Shown here one piece after another: positions 1 to 6,994 of a stretch of DNA of 64,000 nt. The position numbers were made by a program, and so were the translations under genes. The notes under the pieces were generated by a model. That model saw only the letters and a list, made by a program, of their open reading frames with translations, was not told where the DNA came from and ran no database searches. Numbering within the stretch: the first letter of the stretch is position 1; each line of letters begins with the position of its first letter. The DNA is from Vescimonas sanitatis (lineage in GTDB: Bacteria > Bacillota > Clostridia > Oscillospirales > Oscillospiraceae), in assembly GCF_049060325.1 (NCBI RefSeq), contig NZ_JBMGPW010000008.1, forward strand, positions 1-64,000, read 5' to 3'.

Positions 1-2
1 GT

Positions 3-518
3 ATTGAAGATGTCCGTCTTGATTATCCTGCAAGTGTCAAGATCCTTGGTAAAGGCAGAAAAACCAGGGTAGTTCCCATTTTGCCGGCAACGGCGCAGAA
101 CTTGAAAAAATATCTTACTGAAATGCACATGCTTGTACCGGAAAAAAGTCATCTGCCGCTATTTATGAACCGCAACGGGCAAAAGCTGACTCGTGCAGGG
201 GTTACGTACATCCTGAACAAATATGCCAAGGCCGCTTCAGTGATTGATCCTTCCATACCGGAGAAAATTCCTCCGCATTTGATGCGCCATACTAAAGCAA
301 TGCACATTTACGACGCGGATAATGATCTCGTTCATGTGCGCGATTTCCTCGGACATTCCGACATTAAAACTACAGACATATATGCCCGTTCAAGTCTTAC
401 AATGAAGCAGAAAGCTCTGGAACGAGTTTCGGATTCTCCAGTTCCCTCAATGCCTTCCTGGCAGAAAAGCCGGAGTACGATGGAGTGGTTGAAAAGTTTT
501 GGGTCTCAAAAAGCATAG
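3..518 (+). CDS. Tyrosine recombinase (integrase), 5'-truncated
   Basis: This is the C-terminal catalytic part of a XerC/D-type tyrosine recombinase that cuts and rejoins DNA at short core sites. The frame is open from the first base of the window, reading IEDVRLDYPASVKILGKGRK and then TRVVPI, which is the beta-sheet hairpin carrying the catalytic lysine. HLMRHTKA supplies the HxxR box, FLGHSDIKTT the second histidine, and IYAR the nucleophilic tyrosine. The N-terminal core-binding domain lies outside the window. The first internal TTG (81) is not the true start. It is followed by a hairpin terminator and a palindromic core-like site at 748, a layout common for integrase-only elements of Clostridia. 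Confidence 0.9.
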   Translation: MEDVRLDYPASVKILGKGRKTRVVPILPATAQNLKKYLTEMHMLVPEKSHLPLFMNRNGQKLTRAGVTYILNKYAKAASVIDPSIPEKIPPHLMRHTKAMHIYDADNDLVHVRDFLGHSDIKTTDIYARSSLTMKQKALERVSDSPVPSMPSWQKSRSTMEWLKSFGSQKA

Positions 519-754
519 CACATTATGTGAAGCAACTGCGCCAGGAATCCTCTCCTGGCGCAGTTTTCACATCTGTTCTTCTCATAACGACCATGATTAA
601 ATAAACACTGTTATGTNATGGAGTGGTTGAAAAGTTTTGGGTCTCAAAAAGCATAGCACATTATGTGAAGCAACTGCGCCAGGAATCCTCTCCTGGCGCA
701 GTTTTCACATCTGTTCTTCTCATAACGACCATGATTAAATAAACACTGTTATGT
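480..754. repeat. 137-bp exact duplication around a single N (assembly join)
   Basis: Bases 480-616 and 618-754 are identical and are separated by one ambiguous base (617). The repeat includes the last 13 codons of the integrase and its terminator. Two contig ends overlapping by about a k-mer length and joined with one N would give exactly this. A real tandem duplication is possible but less likely. Confidence 0.85.
536..567 (+). terminator. Intrinsic terminator of the integrase gene
   Basis: A perfect 11-bp stem (CTGCGCCAGGA with its complement at 553-563), a 6-nt loop and TTTT follow the integrase stop codon by 18 bases. The second copy, produced by the duplication, lies at 674-705. Confidence 0.8.
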
Positions 755-769
755 TGAGCTTCACATAAC
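748..769. other. Palindromic recombinase core-like site
   Basis: GTTATGT and ACATAAC form 7-bp inverted arms around an 8-bp centre (TGAGCTTC). Half of the arm recurs as TTATGTGAAGC just downstream of the integrase stop. Arm-spacer-arm geometry next to an integrase end is what an attachment or resolution site of a tyrosine recombinase looks like. No second full copy is visible in this window. Confidence 0.4.
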
Positions 770-958
770 GCCATGGCCATCCCCTGCGTGGATTTCGTGA
801 TGAAGTGTATGGCGGACGCCATACGGGGAAGTGATTAAACATAACTTGTCCATTGTGCTTCGTTTGCGCCTGCTTCTTCGTTGTACTTGTCAATAGCTTT
901 CCCATTGCGCTTCGGCTATGCTTTGCTTGCCTCGGAGGGAGGCGGAAAGGAGCACACC
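770..958. other. Intergenic region at the element boundary
   Basis: There is no convincing gene here; the open frames run antisense to or out of frame with the gene that starts at 959. A strong ribosome binding site (GGCGGAAAGG) precedes that gene. The left end of the conjugative element probably lies in or before this stretch. Confidence 0.4.
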
Positions 959-1255
959 ATGGAGGAAAAGAAAAACCTCTGCGCACCCATTCCGCTGTCG
1001 CTGCACCAGCGGCTGCGTGCGGAGCAGGAGCAGCGTGGACAGACGCTGGCAGACTACATCACGGATATACTCAACGAACATTTTGAAGGAGGAGCAAAAA
1101 ACATGGGCAATACCAATCGCACCATCGCCTTTCAGGTACCGGAGGAGCTCTTTGACCGCCTGAAGGATTACCTTGCCAAACACGGCTTGAAGCAGAAGGA
1201 CTTCATTCTCGGCCTCATCGAGCGGGAGCTGAACGACGCAGTGGATGCGGAATAA
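959..1255 (+). CDS. Tandem ribbon-helix-helix-like DNA-binding protein
   Basis: This 98-residue protein is common at the head of transfer clusters in Clostridia ICEs. Two short basic segments each look like a ribbon-helix-helix: residues about 6-40 (IPLSLHQRLRAEQEQRGQTL) and about 49-90 (IAFQVPEELFDRLKDYLAKH). The second begins at an internal ATG preceded by a perfect GAAGGAGGAG site at 1085-1094, so an independently translated 50-residue form is likely from 1104. ATG 959 was chosen for its GGAAAGG site. It probably binds the element's own DNA as an accessory or regulatory protein, which is an inference from fold and position. Confidence 0.6.
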   Translation: MEEKKNLCAPIPLSLHQRLRAEQEQRGQTLADYITDILNEHFEGGAKNMGNTNRTIAFQVPEELFDRLKDYLAKHGLKQKDFILGLIERELNDAVDAE

Positions 1256-1308
1256 CAACATGCAGAGCCGCAGGCGTGTGCCTGCGGCTTCACTTTTGGA
1301 GGAAAACT

Positions 1309-1572
1309 ATGTACCTATACCCTGAAAATCTGACGGCTCGCCCAATGCTGTGGATGTGGACGCTGCGGGACGTGGCGTTCATCGGCATCGGCCTGCTGCT
1401 GTCGGCACTGGCACTGACGCAGGCCGGCACCGTGGTTCCGCTGGTGGTCACAGCGGCACTGGCCTTTCTCTGTATTCGGCACGGCGGCGTCAGCATGCTG
1501 GACTTTCTGCGCTACGCCGCAGCGTTCTTCTTTTTCGGGCAGCAATACTACGAATGGAGGGAACGAGTATGA
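1309..1572 (+). CDS. PrgI family inner-membrane transfer protein
   Basis: This 87-residue protein has two hydrophobic segments (about residues 22-40 and 42-58) after a short N-terminal region starting MYLYPENLTARPMLW. PrgI-like proteins are the VirB3 equivalents of gram-positive conjugation machines and are encoded just upstream of the VirB4 ATPase, as here. The start codon follows TTTGGAGGAAAACT. The stop overlaps the next ATG (GTATGAG), which indicates translational coupling with the VirB4 cluster. Confidence 0.75.
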   Translation: MYLYPENLTARPMLWMWTLRDVAFIGIGLLLSALALTQAGTVVPLVVTAALAFLCIRHGGVSMLDFLRYAAAFFFFGQQYYEWRERV

Positions 1573-2150
1573 GAAAGAAAAAGTCCACGCAGCAGCTGGT
1601 GGGCATTGAGAGCGTGACGGACAGCAGCGTGCTGACGGCAGGCGGTGAGTTGACCTTTTACCTTGTGCAGCCTACTAACCTGAACGTGCTGCCGGAGTCG
1701 GGTGTCCGCACGAGGGTGACAGCACTGCTGAATGTGCTGAAGACCTCGGCAGAGATGGAGCTGCTGGCGTTAGACTCCAAGGAGTCCTATCAGGATAACC
1801 GTCTCTATTATCGGCGCAGAACAGAGGAGGAAGGCAATCCCGCTATTCGCGCTCTGCTGGCGCAGGACCGGCGGCATCTGGACGATGTGCAGACCATGAT
1901 GGCATCATCCAGACAATTCTGCTTTGTGCTGCGGCGCAGAAAGACGGACGGTGCGATCAACCTCGCGACAGTGGAACAGCGGCTGCGGGACAGTGGCTTT
2001 ACCGTTCGCCGAGTGGAAGGAGCGGAACTATTGGAGCTGCTTGCGATTTATTTTGAACAAGACGCCACCCACGAGGCGTTTGACCTCGTAGACGGTGCGC
2101 ATTGGCTGACGGCGGAAATGGAGGAAGAAAATGCGGATTTTGAAAGTTGA
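1569..2150 (+). CDS. VirB4-associated conjugation protein (amino-terminal VirB4-like)
   Basis: This soluble 193-residue protein opens with basic MRKKKSTQQLVGIESV and continues into a domain resembling the N-terminal part of TraE/VirB4 (ESGVRTRVTALLNVLK, LEQDRRHLDD-type segments). It has no P-loop. It sits between PrgI and VirB4 and overlaps both neighbours by a few bases, so it is part of the transfer operon. It may be a split-off N-terminal module of the VirB4 motor. I infer the role from position and weak resemblance only. Confidence 0.55.
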   Translation: MRKKKSTQQLVGIESVTDSSVLTAGGELTFYLVQPTNLNVLPESGVRTRVTALLNVLKTSAEMELLALDSKESYQDNRLYYRRRTEEEGNPAIRALLAQDRRHLDDVQTMMASSRQFCFVLRRRKTDGAINLATVEQRLRDSGFTVRRVEGAELLELLAIYFEQDATHEAFDLVDGAHWLTAEMEEENADFES

Positions 2151-2484
2151 ACCGGGCGAAGTGCCCTATGTAAAGGATATGAAGGATGGGTTGGAGGCGA
2201 TTCAGCAGGAGGTGCAGGGACTATTTCAGCCGGTATATGTAGAGGATGGCGTGATCCTCTGCTGCAATGAAGAGGGAAAGCTCAATGGCATGAAGCCCAA
2301 TCGGTGGCTCGAGGATGATATTATCTGCGGGCCGTTTTTCCTGGTGGGGGATGACCATGAGGGCGGCTTCTGCTCTCTGACAGACGAGCAGTTGGATCGG
2401 TACACGCAGCGATTTCGGGAGCCGGAGCAGTTTACCGGCCACGAACCGGAGCTGGAGCCGCGCATGGAATTTTTCTGCTGGTGA
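2131..2484 (+). CDS. DUF3846 domain protein
   Basis: The 117 residues match the DUF3846 pattern: a short N-terminal strand, VYVEDGVILCCNEEGKLNG, then NRW and DIICGPFFLVGDD. DUF3846 proteins are small cytoplasmic proteins almost confined to ICEs and phages of Bacillota, and their function is unknown. The gene starts inside the end of the previous one (20-bp overlap, GAGGAAG site) and ends 10 bases before virB4, so it is co-translated with the transfer genes. Confidence 0.75.
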   Translation: MRILKVEPGEVPYVKDMKDGLEAIQQEVQGLFQPVYVEDGVILCCNEEGKLNGMKPNRWLEDDIICGPFFLVGDDHEGGFCSLTDEQLDRYTQRFREPEQFTGHEPELEPRMEFFCW

Positions 2485-2494
2485 GGTGGATGGC

Positions 2495-3157
2495 ATGAAA
2501 AACCCGTTTCACAAAAAGGAGATCTCGCCGCAGGAGGCATTTATCCGCTCCTTTCTGGATTGCATCGCACCGGGCGTGGTGAAGTTCGAGGTGGATCACT
2601 ACATCTTCGGCAATACCTACCGCTGCGTCTGGGCGCTGCGGGAATACCCCGCCAGCACTGAATCTCAGGCCATCCTGCGGCACTTGGGCGAAAAAAGCGG
2701 CGTGACGCTGCGGATATATTGCCGGCAGGTGTCCCCCGGTGAGGAGGACAGGATCATCGACAATGCCAACAAGAAGAACAAGCTGGACGGTTCAGATCCT
2801 AACAAGCTGCGGCAGGCAGTGGAGGCCGAGAGCAACCTGCGGGATGTGGCGGAGCTGGTGCATAAGATGCACCGTGAGCATGAGCCGCTGCTCCACTGCG
2901 CCGTGTATCTGGAGATGACGGCGGACAGCATGGGGTACCTGCGGCAGCTTCAGACCGATGTGCTGTCGGAGCTGGTGCGCTGTAAGTTGAATGTGGACAA
3001 GCTGCTCCTGCGGCAGAAGCAGGGCTTTTACTGCGCCAGTCCCGTAGGCTATAACGCCCTTGGCCGGGAGTTCGAACGCGTACTGCCCGCTGGCAGCGTG
3101 GCCAACCTGTACCCATTCAACTACTCCGGTAAAACAGATCCCAAAGGGTCACTATAA
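2495..3157 (+). CDS. VirB4-type conjugation ATPase, 5' fragment (split by transposon)
   Basis: This is the N-terminal 216 native residues of a VirB4/TraE ATPase, the motor of the type IV secretion channel. It runs from MKNPFHKKEISPQEAFIRSF to VANLYPFNYSGKTDP. After codon ending 3142 the sequence becomes transposon and reads KGSL then stop. The nucleotide-binding half resumes at about 11799. ATG 2495 was preferred over GTG 2486 because GTGAGGTGG precedes it. As it stands the gene makes no complete motor, so conjugation is presumably off unless the transposon excises. Confidence 0.85.
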   Translation: MKNPFHKKEISPQEAFIRSFLDCIAPGVVKFEVDHYIFGNTYRCVWALREYPASTESQAILRHLGEKSGVTLRIYCRQVSPGEEDRIIDNANKKNKLDGSDPNKLRQAVEAESNLRDVAELVHKMHREHEPLLHCAVYLEMTADSMGYLRQLQTDVLSELVRCKLNVDKLLLRQKQGFYCASPVGYNALGREFERVLPAGSVANLYPFNYSGKTDPKGSL

Positions 3158-3167
3158 TAAGGATAGA
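3156..3167 (+). repeat. Left inverted motif of the transposon end
   Basis: AATAAGGATAGA lies 15 bases inside the left junction and is matched exactly in reverse orientation at the right end. It is probably a recombinase-binding arm. Confidence 0.65.
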
Positions 3168-3202
3168 AAGGTCGTGAAAATACAAAACAGGAGGTTACAC
3201 AC

Positions 3203-5563
3203 ATGAGGAAGCAGGAGCAAAAGGGTAAAATCACAGCATTGTACGAAAGGTTATCTCACGACGATGGGCGGTCTGACGAGAGCGTGTCCGTAGAAAATCA
3301 AAAGCGCATCCTGGAGGACTACGCCCGAAAAAATGGCTTCACTAATGTCCGCCACTTCACCGATGACGGGGTGCGGGGAACGACCTTCAAGCGGCCCGGC
3401 CTGGACGCTATGGTGGACGAGATACGGGCCGGAAATGTGGCTACCGTCATTGTCAAAGACCAGAGCAGAATAGGCCGTGACGTGGTGGAGGTCGGCTTGC
3501 TCAAACGCACCTTTGACGAGTACAACGTCCGCTTTATCGCCGCCAATGACAACCTGGACACCGCCAATGGATTTGATATTATGTCCATCTTCCGGGATGT
3601 GATAAATGAGTGGTACGTTGCTGACACCAGCCGCAAAATCAAGACCGTTTTCAAGTCCAGAATGGAAAAGGGCCTGCGCTGTTCGGGGGCCGTCCCCTAT
3701 GGCTATCTCGCCTCAAAAGAAGAAAAGGGCGAGTGGGTGATCGACGAGGAAGCTGCCGCCGTTGTGCGCCGCATCTTTCAGATGGTCATGGACGGTCAGA
3801 GCGTCAACGGCATCGCCCGAACGCTGCGGGCCGAGCAAATCCCCATCCCTTCCGAACACTGGAAGCGTATCGGCTGTCCTGTTCGAGCCAACAGCTACCG
3901 CGACCCCTACGCATGGTCTGCCACCACCCTGGGTTATATTCTTAAAAGGCCGGAGTACCTGGGGCGCAAGGTGCTGGGCAAGACTGTCTGTGAGAACTAC
4001 AAGACTAAAAGCACCCGCAGGACAATGCCAGAGGAACAATTTGTATTTGAGGGAGCCGTCCCCGCCATCATTGACGAAGAAACGTGGCACAATGTTCAGC
4101 GTTTGCGGGAAACCAAGCGCCGGACACCCAAGCGGAGTAATGCCCCTAACCGTTTAACCGGACTGCTCTACTGTGCCGACTGCGGCGCAAAGCTGACCCA
4201 CCACAACAGTCTTGTCCAAGGCAAGTACATTGACGATGCTTTCACCTGTTCCAGATACCGGGCACCTATGGAGGATTGCACCATTCACTATGTTGCCACG
4301 CAAAAGCTGGAAGCGGCGATCCTCTCCGCCATCCAGCGGATAAGCTGGTATGTCCGCAACAACGAGCAGGAGTTTGTTCAGCGGGTTCGAAAGGCATCCA
4401 GTCTGCGCCAGGAGGAAGCAGTCAAGGATTGCCGGAAACAGATTGTCCAGGCGAAGAAGCGCCACGCCGAACTGGACGGACTGGTGAAGAAGCTGTACGA
4501 GGCCAACGCCACGGGCAAGCTGCCGGATAAGCATTTCAGCCGTCTCCTTGCCGAGTATGACGAGGAACAGGCCGCGCTGGAAGCCTCCATGACGGAGTGG
4601 CAGGGCTTGCTGGACAACTGGAACGCCGACCGGGTGAGAATGACGGAGTTTATCGACCTTGCCAAGCGGTACACCGATTTTTCGGAACTGACTACGCCCA
4701 TTCTCAATGAGTTTATCGAGAAAATCGTTGTCCATGAGGGCAACGGACGGGGAAAGCAGCGCCGTCAGCGGTTAGATTTCTATTTCAATTTCATTGGCGC
4801 GTTTGAGGTTCCCGCCGACATTGTGACCCCGATGGAGCAGGAGGAAGAACGCCGCCAGCAGGAGGAACAGGCAGAGAAAGAGGAACGCTCCCAGGTGCTT
4901 GCCCAGGTTCGGTATGAGAGGTACAAGCAGGAGCGCCGGGAGTTTACCGCGAGGAAGCGGGCGGGCCTGTTGACCCCGGAGGAACAGGCGGAGGAAGAAC
5001 GGCGGTTAGAGCGCAATCGGGCCTATCAGCAGAAGCAACGCGACAAGAAAAAGGCCAGTCAGCCAGAGAAGCCTCGCAAACGCTCACTGAAGGAACTCGC
5101 CAAGCTGGATGGAGCCGATCTCACCCCGGAGGAAGCGGAGCGGCTTGCGGCGCACCGCCAGAAGAAAGCCGAGCAGCACAAAGCGTGGCGTGACAGGCAG
5201 AAGTCCGCACAGCCCCCGAAGCCCCAACAGCGGACGTTGAAAGAACTTGCCAGATGTGCCGAGGCAGGTTTGCCTCTCACCCTAGAAGAAGCGGAACGGC
5301 TGGAAGCCCATCGCAATCGGAAAAAGGCGGCTTTGCAGGATTTGAAAGCCCGCGCCGAAACCGACCCGGTAGCGGCGGCAGAGTTGGCGCAGCAGAGAGC
5401 GCAACAGTCAGAAGCGGTAAAGAAGTCCCGTCAGAAAATGTATGCGGACGCTGCCGCCGGAGATCCCGAAGCCCAGGCCCGGTATGAACGTATGCTTGCC
5501 GCGAGGCGGGAGAACTACCACAGGAAGAAACAGGCAGAAGCCGAAGCTGCTCAAGTCAGCTAA
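3203..5563 (+). CDS. TnpX-like large serine recombinase
   Basis: This 786-residue site-specific recombinase would excise and insert the element using a serine nucleophile. The resolvase domain (about 10-155) has Ser18 in YERLSHDD and KDQSRIGRD. The recombinase domain follows (about 165-300), then a zinc ribbon (YCADCGAKLTHH with FTCSRYR and DCT), a coiled coil and a C-terminal DUF4368-like stretch (FYFNFIGAFEVP). The last 230 residues are an unusual Glu/Arg/Gln-rich coil with three QxxRTLKEL/LTLEEAERL-type repeats. Tn4451 TnpX, about 707 residues as I recall it, lacks such a long tail. ATG 3203 follows AGGAGG. Confidence 0.9.
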   Translation: MRKQEQKGKITALYERLSHDDGRSDESVSVENQKRILEDYARKNGFTNVRHFTDDGVRGTTFKRPGLDAMVDEIRAGNVATVIVKDQSRIGRDVVEVGLLKRTFDEYNVRFIAANDNLDTANGFDIMSIFRDVINEWYVADTSRKIKTVFKSRMEKGLRCSGAVPYGYLASKEEKGEWVIDEEAAAVVRRIFQMVMDGQSVNGIARTLRAEQIPIPSEHWKRIGCPVRANSYRDPYAWSATTLGYILKRPEYLGRKVLGKTVCENYKTKSTRRTMPEEQFVFEGAVPAIIDEETWHNVQRLRETKRRTPKRSNAPNRLTGLLYCADCGAKLTHHNSLVQGKYIDDAFTCSRYRAPMEDCTIHYVATQKLEAAILSAIQRISWYVRNNEQEFVQRVRKASSLRQEEAVKDCRKQIVQAKKRHAELDGLVKKLYEANATGKLPDKHFSRLLAEYDEEQAALEASMTEWQGLLDNWNADRVRMTEFIDLAKRYTDFSELTTPILNEFIEKIVVHEGNGRGKQRRQRLDFYFNFIGAFEVPADIVTPMEQEEERRQQEEQAEKEERSQVLAQVRYERYKQERREFTARKRAGLLTPEEQAEEERRLERNRAYQQKQRDKKKASQPEKPRKRSLKELAKLDGADLTPEEAERLAAHRQKKAEQHKAWRDRQKSAQPPKPQQRTLKELARCAEAGLPLTLEEAERLEAHRNRKKAALQDLKARAETDPVAAAELAQQRAQQSEAVKKSRQKMYADAAAGDPEAQARYERMLAARRENYHRKKQAEAEAAQVS

Positions 5564-5574
5564 CGTAGATACAG

Positions 5575-5610
5575 AAAACGCCAGGGACAACGATAGTCCG
5601 TGGCGTTTTT
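5575..5610. terminator. Bidirectional terminator between tnpX and the Rpn-like gene
   Basis: AAAACGCCA and TGGCGTTTT pair across 5575-5609, with inner GGAC/GTCC pairs. The T run on one side and A run on the other suit both converging genes. Confidence 0.75.
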
Positions 5611-5614
5611 GTCA

Positions 5615-6559
5615 TTACTGCCGTTCCAGCAAATCCATATATTTCTGACGTTCGCCCTCCGGGACTTTCAGCGCCGCCATAGCCTGTTCAATGGTCAGCC
5701 CCATCGTTTCCATGAGGTTTTTGATAGAGGACAAGATACCTTTAGCAACGCCTTTTTCCTCAACGCCCTTGCTCAAATTACACATGACCGACACCTCCCT
5801 TTCCATTGTCTGCGTCATTTGAATGTCGTAATCGTCCTGCAAAATTTTCCGCTTTTCCGCCTCGCTGGTTTCGTTGGAGAGAAGCACATCCAGCATCCGC
5901 AATACGCCGTCATAATTTGACCCATCCGGCCCGCCAAGGCACAGCATGATGATGGACAGCAAATCATAATTCCTGATGGGTTCTTTGCCCTCGCCGACCA
6001 GATATTCTTCCACCAGCCGATACCGGGTAATGGTGTTCTCTCGATACTGCGGCGGTTTCATGCAAATCCAGATGGAGTAGACCTTCTTGATTTTCTCATA
6101 ATGGGAGCCAGTGAACTCCCTGCCGTACTGGGAAGAAATCATGCGGCAACAGTAGTATATGCCACGCTTTATCAGCGGATAGCCGGGGTAAAAATCGTTC
6201 TGGGCCTCCACGTTGATGATGAGGGCAATTTGTTCCTCGGAGTCGGGAACGATGGCGCGGAAGCGAATGTCATAGGTGACTGTCCCCTCGCGCACCGATT
6301 TGTCCTCGGTGTCCATGCCGCTGATGACTGTGCCACCCTCGTCCGGCAGCACCGGGACGGCGGACACCTGGGGTTGGCCCTCAATGTACTTCTCGGCAAT
6401 ATCATTGACATCGCAATCCTTGTATTCTTCCAGGCAGGACTTCATAATCCGCGCCAGGATTGCCTTTTCAGACAGGACACGCTTACAGGCGGCATCATAA
6501 CCCGCGCTGTCATCTGTGACGTGCAGTCCCTGGGCGATTGTCGTTTTGAGCTCCACCAT
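5615..6559 (-). CDS. Rpn family PD-(D/E)XK nuclease/putative transposase
   Basis: The 314-residue protein belongs to the recombination-promoting nuclease family, DNA endonucleases with a PD-(D/E)XK core that are often annotated as transposases. The core is visible as RFRAIVP followed by IALIINVEAQNDFY (E-x-Q catalytic signature). Downstream come KRGIYYCCRMIS and a C-terminal helix pair ending KVPEGERQKYMDLLERQ. I start at the ATG with AAGGTGAGG directly upstream; an ATG seven codons earlier is also possible. It faces the recombinase gene and is divergent from the tet promoter. It is cargo of the transposon, and I cannot say whether it acts in transposition. Confidence 0.75.
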   Translation of the reverse strand: MVELKTTIAQGLHVTDDSAGYDAACKRVLSEKAILARIMKSCLEEYKDCDVNDIAEKYIEGQPQVSAVPVLPDEGGTVISGMDTEDKSVREGTVTYDIRFRAIVPDSEEQIALIINVEAQNDFYPGYPLIKRGIYYCCRMISSQYGREFTGSHYEKIKKVYSIWICMKPPQYRENTITRYRLVEEYLVGEGKEPIRNYDLLSIIMLCLGGPDGSNYDGVLRMLDVLLSNETSEAEKRKILQDDYDIQMTQTMEREVSVMCNLSKGVEEKGVAKGILSSIKNLMETMGLTIEQAMAALKVPEGERQKYMDLLERQ

Positions 6560-6692
6560 CCTCACCTTCTTTCGTTTCATTCTACCACAGCTTTGCCAGC
6601 GCGTCCACTTCTTTTTTGAAAAGAGTTGCGTATGGCGTATACACGAGAGAGATATGGAGGTGCAGTGACAGAAAAAATTTATCTTAACAGGG

Positions 6693-6721
6693 TTGCTTTT
6701 GGGAATTTGATATGCTATACT
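6693..6721 (+). promoter_or_regulatory. Promoter of the tet leader
   Basis: TTGCTT (6693-6698), a 17-bp spacer and TATACT (6716-6721), 30 bases before the leader peptide. Confidence 0.75.
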
Positions 6722-6751
6722 ATAAAAATCCAAGCAAAGGAGTTTATCAAT

Positions 6752-6775
6752 ATGCGGCAAGGTATTCTTAAATAA
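6752..6775 (+). CDS. Leader peptide of the tet attenuator
   Basis: A seven-codon frame, MRQGILK, follows AAAGGAG. This short coding leader is shared by tet(O)/tet(W)/tet(32)-type genes. GGTATTCTTAAAT inside it pairs with ATTTAAGAATACT at 6836-6849. Ribosome behaviour on the leader is thought to decide between this and the downstream terminator. Confidence 0.7.
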   Translation: MRQGILK

Positions 6776-6922
6776 AATTTGATAATGGGAACAAAGACAA
6801 ACGTCCTCAAGGAGAGGGCTTGGTTTTTGTACCCAATTTAAGAATACTTTTGCCTTTTCATTTCATATCGTGATAGACAACGGCCAGCCTTGGCCGCAGT
6901 TTTCATGTGTGTCCTACCTATC

Positions 6923-6960
6923 ATCCCCAGCGGTAAAAGTATTTGTCGCTGGGGATTTTT
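6923..6960 (+). terminator. Attenuator terminator upstream of tet
   Basis: ATCCCCAGCG (6923-6932) pairs with CGCTGGGGAT (6947-6956) and is followed by TTTT. A second stem (GGCCA/TGGCC) lies just upstream. It stops transcription before the resistance gene unless it is relieved, as in tet(M)/tet(O) leaders. Confidence 0.75.
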
Positions 6961-6994
6961 GCGCCCTTCTGGGCCTTGTATGGAGGACAATCAT

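Noticed and set aside
480..754. Direct repeat as ends of an insertion sequence
   Set aside because: The copies abut with a single N between them and contain an integrase 3' end; an assembly overlap explains them better.
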